Source: Desulfobacterales bacterium
GTDB taxonomy: Bacteria; Desulfobacterota; DSM-4660; Desulfatiglandales; B25-G16
Direction: 5' to 3'
Assembly: GCA_013375335.1 (NCBI GenBank)
Contig: JABXJZ010000049.1
Location: 1-8,576, forward strand
DNA: 8,576 nt
The notes beneath the pieces were generated by a model that worked only from the letters and a program-made list of their open reading frames with translations, did not search any database and was not told where the DNA came from. A program made the position numbers and the translations under genes. This document shows positions 1-5,528 of the stretch, piece by piece (position 1 is the first letter of the stretch; each line of letters opens with the position of its first letter).

Positions 1-3
1 TAT

Positions 4-31
4 ATCCAGTATCCAGCATCCAGCATCTGGT
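4..31. repeat. Imperfect heptamer tandem repeat (ATCCAGC)
   Basis: Four consecutive 7-base units read ATCCAGT, ATCCAGC, ATCCAGC and ATCTGGT. The array probably continues to the left of the window edge. It lies in the gap upstream of the aminotransferase gene and codes for nothing I can recognise. Such short ATCCAGC-type arrays look like dispersed intergenic repeats of environmental genomes. That comparison is from memory, not from a search. Confidence 0.6.
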
Positions 32-32
32 C

Positions 33-45
33 CGCCCGAAGGGCG
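33..45. other. Small GC-rich hairpin upstream of the aminotransferase gene
   Basis: CGCCC (33-37) and GGGCG (41-45) form a perfect 5-bp stem around a GAA loop, ending ten bases before the ATG at 56. No T-run follows on the + strand, so it is not a good intrinsic terminator. It may be part of the adjacent repeat element, or may weakly affect translation of the next gene, which has no clear Shine-Dalgarno sequence. Confidence 0.35.
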
Positions 46-55
46 CTAAGTTCAA

Positions 56-1123
56 ATGATTCCTCACTCAAAGGTAGTTCTTGAGAAAGGAGATCTTGCC
101 AGTGTAACAAATATATTGCGCTCAGGACTTCTGACCCAGGGGAAGTATGTCTCAGCACTTGAGGCGAAAGCTGCCTCCTTCATCGGAGTCAATCACGCAG
201 TCGCGGTGAGCTCTGGCACTGCCGCGCTCCATCTCTCGCTCCTCTCTCTCGGGATAGGTCATGGCTGTGAGGTCATAATACCAAGCTATGTGTGCACTGC
301 CCTGTTAAATGCCGTAAACTATGTCAGGGCGAAGCCTGTTCTGGTTGATATTGATCCCGCCACCTATAACATCACGATTGAAGGCATAAAAGAGGCTATT
401 ACTAAGAGGACCAGGGCCATTATTGTCCCCCACATGTTTGGATTGCCTGCAGATATCGACTCCATTGTCTCTCTCGGCATTCCTGTTATAGAAGATTGCG
501 CACACTCAGTTGGCGCTAAATTCAGGGGTAGATATGCCGGTTCTTTCGGTCCTTTATCCATCTTTTCCTTTTATGCCACTAAGATGCTCGGTGCTGGAGA
601 AGGCGGAATGGTTTTGTCCAATGACCGTAATCTAATTGAGACTGTGAGAGATTTGCGTGAATATGATGAGAAGGAGACCTATGCCATTAGGTACAACTAT
701 AAGTTGACCGATATCCAGGCTGCACTATGTGAAGGGCTCTTAAAAAACCTCCCCTCATTCATCGAGAAGAGAAAGGAGATTGCCGGGATCTATGACAATG
801 GGTTGAATGATGTGGGTGCAAGGGTCCCGGCAGTGCCAGGAGGAAGAGAACATGTCTATTACCGGTATGTTGTACCCTTTGAAGATCCATTACCATTTAT
901 GGAAGAGATGGGGGAAAGGGGCATTGAGTGCAGGAGACCAGTATTCAAACCTCTACATAGGTATTTACAGTTGTCTGAGTATCCTATGACAGATAACGCA
1001 TGGGAAAAGGCGGTCAGCATCCCGATCTATCCCTCTCTTAAAACAGAGGAGGTTCGTCTAATCGTTGATGCAATAAAGACAATACTTGAAAGTGCGTCGA
1101 ATCGGTCCCACTTAACCATTTGA
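56..1123 (+). CDS. DegT/DnrJ/EryC1/StrS family PLP-dependent sugar aminotransferase
   Basis: Predicted cytoplasmic enzyme of 355 residues that transfers an amino group, usually from glutamate, to a keto sugar nucleotide to make an amino sugar for surface polysaccharide. The family signature is clear: the N-terminal IPHSK entry, the cofactor-phosphate motif SSGTAALH (52-59), EDCAHSVGA with the pyridine-contacting Asp147, the Schiff-base Lys176 in SFYATKMLGAGEGG, and NYKLTDIQAA (214-223). The length is slightly short of the usual 370 or so, but both ends look natural and no frameshift is visible. The ATG at 56 fits the family N-terminus although its Shine-Dalgarno is poor. The sugar-1-phosphate transferase gene follows after 19 bases, so the two are probably co-transcribed as part of a polysaccharide locus extending leftward. 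The exact substrate (4-keto or 3-keto sugar) cannot be told from the sequence alone. Confidence 0.93.
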   Translation: MIPHSKVVLEKGDLASVTNILRSGLLTQGKYVSALEAKAASFIGVNHAVAVSSGTAALHLSLLSLGIGHGCEVIIPSYVCTALLNAVNYVRAKPVLVDIDPATYNITIEGIKEAITKRTRAIIVPHMFGLPADIDSIVSLGIPVIEDCAHSVGAKFRGRYAGSFGPLSIFSFYATKMLGAGEGGMVLSNDRNLIETVRDLREYDEKETYAIRYNYKLTDIQAALCEGLLKNLPSFIEKRKEIAGIYDNGLNDVGARVPAVPGGREHVYYRYVVPFEDPLPFMEEMGERGIECRRPVFKPLHRYLQLSEYPMTDNAWEKAVSIPIYPSLKTEEVRLIVDAIKTILESASNRSHLTI

Positions 1124-1142
1124 TGATTTACGAACCGACTAG

Positions 1143-2315
1143 GTGTTTACTCCAAATAAGGGCCCTAACTTGCTTGCTCACAAGGGAACATCACCTCTCA
1201 GAATCTTCTATCCCGTAGCTATCATTGTTTTTGCAGCACTTGTTATCCCCTCCTTCCGGTTCTATTTCACCTACATGGGGCTACGGTGGCTTTATGTCTT
1301 TCTTTTTTCACTTTCGCTCTCGTACCTTCTGACCCCTTTGATGAGATTAATCGCCATGAAGGTCGACTTCCTTGATACCCCCGAGGGAAGAAAGATTCAT
1401 GAAACTAATACGCCTTTGCTGGGTGGGGTCGCGATTATCGTGGCTTTTTCTTCCTCCCTCATAGCTAATATGCTCCTTGAAAAGGGCATGGTAATACTGC
1501 TGAGCGGGGCGATAATAGTGGCCTTTGTAGGTCTCCTGGATGATTTGAGAGGCGTACCGGCACGGTTGAAACTGATTATACAGGTTCTTGTCGTACTCAT
1601 CTTAATCTACAATGGAGTAGTATTGGATCTTTTTCCTCCTCGGACAACCTGGGGATTTTGGATGAACCTCGTCTTTACTATCATATGGATTGTGGGAATT
1701 ACGAATGCCATGAATTTCATTGACGGGATGGACGGATTGGCAGCCGGGCTAAGCGCTATAATCGCTATCTTTATGGGTATAGTAGCCTTCCAGACCAATC
1801 AACCATTTATGGGATGGATCGCTATTGCGATCCTCGGAAGCTGCCTCGGTTTCTTTCCCTTTAATTTTAGATTCAAAAGACCGGCCTTGATATTTTTAGG
1901 GGATACTGGAAGCACATTCCTGGGTTTTATCCTGGCTGGTCTGGCCGTTATGGGTTACTGGAGTGAAAGTAGGATCGTATCCTTTGCTAACCCTGTCTTA
2001 ATCTTCTGGGTTCTTATATTTGATATGACCTATATAACGGTCGAAAGGATTGTTAGTGGGAAGGTAAGCTCAGTGAAGGAGTGGATAGATTATGTGGGTA
2101 CAGATCATCTTCACCACAGATTATATGCCCTGCTCGGCGAAAAACACAGGTCAGTGATAGTCATCTTTCTTGTGAGCGCTGCCTTAGGACTAAGCGCCAT
2201 TGCTCTGCGAAATGCAAGACCAATTGATGGGGTACTCCTTGTCTGTCAGGCATTTCTCATAACTATCATATTCTCTCTCATCGAATATGCAGGCAGAAGG
2301 AAAAAGCTACTCTGA
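1143..2315 (+). CDS. WecA/MraY-type polyprenyl-phosphate sugar-1-phosphate transferase (glycosyltransferase family 4)
   Basis: Integral membrane enzyme expected to move a (N-acetyl)hexosamine-1-phosphate from a UDP-sugar to undecaprenyl phosphate, the first membrane step of O-antigen, capsule or teichoic-type polymer synthesis. The 390 residues contain about ten hydrophobic segments. Hallmarks in order are LGG in the first cytoplasmic loop, GLLDDLRGVP (paired Asp for Mg2+), NAMNFIDGMDGLAAG, IFLGDTGSTFLGF and the carbohydrate-recognition motif DHLHHRL. The GTG at 1143 directly follows an in-frame TAG and has little ribosome-binding sequence. A TTG at 1170 has AAGGG (1158-1162) seven bases upstream and may be the real start, giving 381 residues. 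It follows the aminotransferase gene closely. WecA, TagO and RgpG relatives share these motifs, so the particular sugar and polymer are uncertain. Confidence 0.92.
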   Translation: MFTPNKGPNLLAHKGTSPLRIFYPVAIIVFAALVIPSFRFYFTYMGLRWLYVFLFSLSLSYLLTPLMRLIAMKVDFLDTPEGRKIHETNTPLLGGVAIIVAFSSSLIANMLLEKGMVILLSGAIIVAFVGLLDDLRGVPARLKLIIQVLVVLILIYNGVVLDLFPPRTTWGFWMNLVFTIIWIVGITNAMNFIDGMDGLAAGLSAIIAIFMGIVAFQTNQPFMGWIAIAILGSCLGFFPFNFRFKRPALIFLGDTGSTFLGFILAGLAVMGYWSESRIVSFANPVLIFWVLIFDMTYITVERIVSGKVSSVKEWIDYVGTDHLHHRLYALLGEKHRSVIVIFLVSAALGLSAIALRNARPIDGVLLVCQAFLITIIFSLIEYAGRRKKLL

Positions 2316-2377
2316 AATGTAAATATTTTTCAGTTAGTTATTGCCAAGCAAGGGGAAGTCACAGCCTTCTGTTATGC

Positions 2378-2406
2378 TTGCAAAGCCGTCGCGTTTCGTG
2401 TATAAT
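2378..2406 (+). promoter_or_regulatory. Sigma-70 promoter for the + strand RiPP arm
   Basis: A -35 box TTGCAA (2378-2383) and a perfect -10 box TATAAT (2401-2406) are separated by exactly 17 bases. Transcription should start near 2412-2414, about 20 bases before the ATG at 2433. This argues against the upstream in-frame TTG at 2412 as the start codon. It separates the cassette transcriptionally from the polysaccharide genes to the left. Confidence 0.8.
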
Positions 2407-2420
2407 TACTGTTGAACCCA

Positions 2421-2427
2421 AAGGGAG
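2421..2427 (+). promoter_or_regulatory. Ribosome binding site that fixes the PqqD-protein start
   Basis: AAGGGAG lies five bases before the ATG at 2433. It supports that ATG rather than the TTG at 2412, which would sit at the predicted transcription start. Confidence 0.75.
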
Positions 2428-2432
2428 ACAGC

Positions 2433-2861
2433 ATGGATATGAACGAGAACATAATGCCCGGCAGAAGGGGGTTTATCTGTGCTCTGTCCGGCCTACTATC
2501 TGGGCTTTTGTTTGCAAACCCCGCCCGTTTGCGGGGAAAGAAGACAAAGATCAAGAACCTACTCGGTAACCTGGAAATAGAGGTACTGGAAAAATCAAGG
2601 CCCATAAGGCATGCCTCTATTACTTGGAATACCTATGGAGACAGGACAATCCTGTGGGTGAAAACAAAGGGGGAGACTCGGGCCATGTGTGCCATGAACC
2701 AGGTGGCAAAAACGATCTGGGAAGGCTGTAATGGAGAGAATACCCCTCGAGACATCTCCAAGGTGGTCCATAAGAAGTATCAGGTTTCCTCCCATCAAGC
2801 CTATGTTGATTGCCTTGCTTTCCTGGCCCGCCTAAAAGCAGTTGAAGCGATTCAAGTATGA
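2433..2861 (+). CDS. PqqD-domain protein with twin-arginine-like N-terminal extension
   Basis: A 142-residue protein. Residues about 60-142 fit a PqqD fold, the RiPP recognition element that binds leader peptides: a short beta-rich part, then ARMN-like AMCAMNQVAKTIWEGCNG (84-101), TPRDISKVVHKKY and a C-terminal helix ending in a FLARLKAVEAI-type segment. The N-terminal 35 residues are odd for this family. GRRGFI (10-15) is followed by a hydrophobic run (16-28) and basic residues (32, 34, 36, 37), which resembles a twin-arginine signal or a membrane anchor. The start is set by a good Shine-Dalgarno sequence and a promoter just upstream. It is the first gene of the + arm containing the kinase-like and precursor genes. 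The PqqD assignment rests on pattern and neighbours. Real export of the protein would conflict with a role as cytoplasmic peptide chaperone, so an anchor is also possible. Confidence 0.8.
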   Translation: MDMNENIMPGRRGFICALSGLLSGLLFANPARLRGKKTKIKNLLGNLEIEVLEKSRPIRHASITWNTYGDRTILWVKTKGETRAMCAMNQVAKTIWEGCNGENTPRDISKVVHKKYQVSSHQAYVDCLAFLARLKAVEAIQV

Positions 2862-2953
2862 ACAGTGGATCTCAGCCGGTGACTTGGAGCGAATAAGAAT
2901 ATCATCTTCCTCCCAATATCTTGGGTCATGCACATTGCTGCTGTTTTCATGGT

Positions 2954-2980
2954 AGGGGTTTTATGGACTGACCCCTTTTC
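2954..2980 (+). terminator. Possible intrinsic terminator or attenuator in the PqqD-kinase gap
   Basis: AGGGGT (2954-2959) pairs with ACCCCT (2971-2976) around an 11-base loop, and the second arm runs into TTTC TTTG. It lies in the 152-base gap after the PqqD gene. The stem is short and the T-run interrupted, so read-through or partial termination is likely. It could make the kinase and precursor genes depend partly on another promoter. Confidence 0.4.
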
Positions 2981-2994
2981 TTTGTCGAGACAAA
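2981..2994. repeat. Near-perfect 14-bp inverted repeat before the kinase-like gene
   Basis: TTTGTC and GACAAA flank a central GA. This short symmetrical site lies 20 bases before the ATG at 3014 and just after the candidate terminator. It could be an operator for a dimeric regulator, or a chance palindrome. No regulator gene is in the window. Confidence 0.3.
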
Positions 2995-3013
2995 TACCGT
3001 AATAGGTAGGCCC

Positions 3014-3925
3014 ATGGAATTAACAGTGAATCTAGCAGGAACGGATATTGGCCTAAACTTCTTGGGTGATGCGAAAAAGGCTATGTCTTTGTGCAATCAA
3101 TATTTTCAGGGCTTCCTCTACCCAGACCGAAGAGCTGACGCAGAAGTTGAGGTGAGTATATTGAAACAGGCTAATGGCCGATTTCCCTTTCAGGAAAATG
3201 TCAAGGTAAAGATCTTTCAGCAATTGCTTCCCACCCAGGATGTTGCCAAATGGTTGAGGAAATCTCCAGAATACACAGAGGATTTCCCCATAAACGAAAA
3301 GACCATTTCCTCATTCTGTCAGGGAGGGCTGCTCCTCTTCAACCCGAATACTGCAAGAGGACGCATTTATCTTTTGGAGCAGGGAGCAAGGCGTTTCCAA
3401 GCACTCTATCGGCTGGTCTGGATGTATTTCGCCCAGGTCTTGGGAGAAAGAGGGGGGTGTTTCGTCCATTCAGCAGCCGTCGTCAAGGACGAGGAGGGGT
3501 ACCTCTTTATGGGCGACTCGGGTTCGGGAAAAAGCACCCTTGTCAAGTTTTGCCCGGAATGCAGTGTGCTTTCCGATGATAGTCCCATTCTTTTTGAGGA
3601 GAGCGGTGAATATAGAATCTACCCATCCCCTTACCATCAGATGGATCCTGTGGGAGGTCTGGATAAAGAGGTGATTCACATGAGCGCAAGGGTAAAGGGC
3701 GTCTATTTTCTTATCAAGGATGATCGGGTTTTTTTGGAGGTGATCTCAAGAAAAGCGGCCCTTTCAATGATCCTGAAACGCTATATTCATTTTTTCGCCT
3801 ATTTGTCGGCCCAGGCAAAGATAGCTCTATTTGACCTTTTCCTTGATGCGTGCTATAAATTAGATCTGTGGTATCTTCATTTTGCACCCGATGCTGACAC
3901 TTGGAAGGTCATCACCCGTAAATAG
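3014..3925 (+). CDS. HPr-kinase-like P-loop protein, candidate ScmC / RiPP-tailoring kinase
   Basis: A 303-residue soluble protein. It has a Walker A loop GDSGSGKST (167-175) preceded by VHSAAVV (151-157) and followed by LSDDSPILF (186-194) and YPSPYHQM (203-210). This order of an HxAAV strand, P-loop, acidic DD and PSP-type segment is that of HPr kinase/phosphorylase C-terminal domains found in RiPP clusters. The first 140 residues have no motif I can name. Relatives in lasso-peptide clusters phosphorylate a serine near the peptide C-terminus, so the peptide encoded 14 bases downstream is the likely substrate (inference). It may be the conserved hypothetical ScmC of the SynChlorMet cassette, but I cannot confirm that by comparison. 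The ATG at 3014 has AGGTAGG three bases upstream. No membrane segment is evident. Confidence 0.8.
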   Translation: MELTVNLAGTDIGLNFLGDAKKAMSLCNQYFQGFLYPDRRADAEVEVSILKQANGRFPFQENVKVKIFQQLLPTQDVAKWLRKSPEYTEDFPINEKTISSFCQGGLLLFNPNTARGRIYLLEQGARRFQALYRLVWMYFAQVLGERGGCFVHSAAVVKDEEGYLFMGDSGSGKSTLVKFCPECSVLSDDSPILFEESGEYRIYPSPYHQMDPVGGLDKEVIHMSARVKGVYFLIKDDRVFLEVISRKAALSMILKRYIHFFAYLSAQAKIALFDLFLDACYKLDLWYLHFAPDADTWKVITRK

Positions 3926-3939
3926 GCGTGGGGGTCAGC

Positions 3940-4257
3940 ATGACAAGCCCAAAGGATAAGGATCAAACAACCGATATTGCCTATGAACCACCCCGGCTCT
4001 TTGATCTGAGTGGAGGGGTTGCCTATGCTCAAGCACCATGCAGACCAGGAGGGAGCCCGGGTACTGCTGCGTGCAGCCCGGGCACAGCAGCAACGGGTAG
4101 TAGATGCTGGTCAGGAGGCAATGCAGGTAGTTCATGTACGGATGGGGGTGGGGCAGCAGGTGGCCGGTGCGTAGGAGGCCAAGCCGCAGCAGGCGGACCG
4201 TGTAGGAATGGGGGTACGGCTGCTGGCAGATGCCGTCAAGGTAGCTCCCCAGCGTAA
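3940..4257 (+). CDS. Cys/Gly/Ala-rich RiPP precursor peptide with seven CxxG units
   Basis: A 105-residue peptide with a clear leader-core split. The leader (1-33) is polar then hydrophobic and holds EPPRLFDLSGG (16-26), suitable for PqqD binding and with a possible double-glycine cleavage point. The core (34-105) is very biased: 21 Gly, 13 Ala and 7 Cys in 72 residues, one acidic residue and no Lys. Cysteines are at 34, 45, 56, 66, 77, 88 and 98, spaced 11-11-10-11-11-10, and every one has Gly at +3. Trp57 is the only core aromatic residue. The ATG at 3940 has GGGGGT (3930-3935) four bases upstream; a GTG at 3928 would add four residues. It ends in TAATAA. It lies 14 bases after the kinase-like gene and faces the radical SAM arm. 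The sequence is unlike a folded enzyme and fits a substrate for the two radical SAM/SPASM enzymes. The chemistry is unknown. Confidence 0.88.
   Translation: MTSPKDKDQTTDIAYEPPRLFDLSGGVAYAQAPCRPGGSPGTAACSPGTAATGSRCWSGGNAGSSCTDGGGAAGGRCVGGQAAAGGPCRNGGTAAGRCRQGSSPA
4039..4254 (+). repeat. Seven degenerate C-x-x-G peptide repeats inside the precursor
   Basis: Cys codons begin at 4039, 4072, 4105, 4135, 4168, 4201 and 4231. The unit lengths of 33, 33, 30, 33, 33 and 30 bases give a 96-base higher-order period, seen as Cys34, Cys66 and Cys98. The units differ at the base level and between the fixed residues, so selection appears to act on the peptide pattern (inference). AGCCCGGG occurs twice early in the array, which points to an origin by tandem duplication. 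Confidence 0.85.
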
Positions 4258-4305
4258 TAAAGTCGCGCACTCCAAGCGGCAAGCAATAGATGCGCTGTGG
4301 TTGTA

Positions 4306-5526
4306 TTATCCATATCCTTTTGCACTCAAAGAGAAAGTCAGTGCCTGGTGTAGATTTTTACCTAGCAGGATAATAGCGTTTGCTATCCGCTGCACATAAA
4401 TAATCCTTTTCTTCTCCTGTGATTTTTCGGGAAATATCTGGGCCATAATCTCCCCTTGGGGAAAAACCGTCTCTCTCACAAATCGCAACTTCCTTCCTAT
4501 TCCCCTGATATTGCTGAGCCATAAAGGAATACAGAGCTCATTTGAGGAAAGCCCTCTGAGTTTGAGACGAAGGAGATGTTTTTCTACGATATTCAGTTGT
4601 TGCATCCCAAGCTCCCGCTTAACTCTCCAAGCCACCTTTAGATTAAAAACCCTTTCCATGAGAATCAGGGCATAAAGGATCACCTTTTCCTGCTTCCAAA
4701 ATCGTGCACGATCTACCATCCTCTCCCACCCGTTTCGTGTGGTGGCCCACAGTAGCAGAGATTCGTGCAGATCTGACAGCCAGATGAGCCGGGAATAGCT
4801 ATGCTTCAGGGCGTGGGCGGACAGAGAAATGAAATTATCAAATGGGTCAAGGACTAACAGACCATTAGGTTGATCAAAGAGGGGAATGGCCCTCTCCCAC
4901 ATAGAGGTGAGGTTTTCCGGAAAGAGGTAACCGCGGTGCTGAATGCGATCCAGGTTCAGGATATGGGCATGAATGTCGAACCAGATGCCATCCTTATAGA
5001 GGAGGTCTGGATACATAATAGTTGGCGCCCGGAATCCGGCTCCCCGCATCAGTCCCTTGAGTCTCTCCTTATGCCCAGGTTTAACCATCAAATCAGCATC
5101 ACCCAATGTGCGCAGGCCCGGTTCTCCATAGACCGATAAAAGGGATAGACCTTGTAGAGCGACCACTGGAACACCTGCCTCTTCAAGCATTGCGGAGAGG
5201 GCTCTCGCCTCGGCAGCAATGGCAAGCGTGTGTTGTTTGGCCCGGTGGTAGCTGTTCTCAATGGGTCCAGCGAAAGATTTTGGTAGTGCGTCAAGAAGAC
5301 CTAAGTCCTTCATATGATAGTAGAGAAATCCAGAAACCCCCTCCATTTCCGCAAGCGCTCCCATACCTTCCCAGGGGACGTCTTTTTGGCAAAATTGGAA
5401 GACGAACTCCTTATCTGTCTCACCAAGGTGTATTTTCGATATACACCAGAGAAATTCGATCAGATCCTGCCAAGTCACCATTGCACATTTGGCATTCATT
5501 TGGACTCGGGGTTTGACATTTGCCAT
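4306..5526 (-). CDS. Nucleotidyltransferase-family protein (NTP_transf_5 type), RiPP-associated
   Basis: A 406-residue protein of the uncharacterised nucleotidyltransferase family common in RiPP and lasso-peptide clusters. The fingerprint is VVALQGLSLLSVYGEPGLR (121-139) followed by the metal-binding-type LGDADLMV (141-148), then FDIHAHIL (183-190) and SRLIWLSDLHE (245-255). The family usually shows Lys-Gly where this one has Gln125-Gly126. Its start lies two bases after the scmF stop, so it is almost certainly translationally coupled as the last gene of the - arm. A second ATG (residue 10, at 5502) is a possible start. In lasso-peptide systems such a protein works with an HPr-kinase-like partner and modifies the added phosphate. 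A matching kinase-like gene lies across the convergent junction, 380 bases away, which suggests the same pairing. The donor nucleotide and product are unknown. Confidence 0.8.
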   Translation of the reverse strand: MANVKPRVQMNAKCAMVTWQDLIEFLWCISKIHLGETDKEFVFQFCQKDVPWEGMGALAEMEGVSGFLYYHMKDLGLLDALPKSFAGPIENSYHRAKQHTLAIAAEARALSAMLEEAGVPVVALQGLSLLSVYGEPGLRTLGDADLMVKPGHKERLKGLMRGAGFRAPTIMYPDLLYKDGIWFDIHAHILNLDRIQHRGYLFPENLTSMWERAIPLFDQPNGLLVLDPFDNFISLSAHALKHSYSRLIWLSDLHESLLLWATTRNGWERMVDRARFWKQEKVILYALILMERVFNLKVAWRVKRELGMQQLNIVEKHLLRLKLRGLSSNELCIPLWLSNIRGIGRKLRFVRETVFPQGEIMAQIFPEKSQEKKRIIYVQRIANAIILLGKNLHQALTFSLSAKGYG

Positions 5527-5528
5527 TG

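Noticed and set aside
2312..2333. Terminator after the sugar transferase (CTGAAA...TTTCAG)
   Set aside because: The stem is AT-rich, six pairs, with a long unpaired loop and no T-run after it; too weak to annotate.
2412..2432. TTG start adding seven residues to the PqqD-domain protein
   Set aside because: It sits at the predicted transcription start, with the Shine-Dalgarno lying downstream of it and in front of the ATG at 2433.
2858..2896. 12-codon ORF overlapping the PqqD stop (ATGA junction)
   Set aside because: Too short and without repeat or motif character; the overlap is probably chance.
3935..4282. 115-codon open frame on the - strand over the precursor gene
   Set aside because: It mirrors the low-stop GC-rich core on the other strand, lacks a ribosome binding site and recognisable domain, and the + strand frame has the periodic CxxG pattern.
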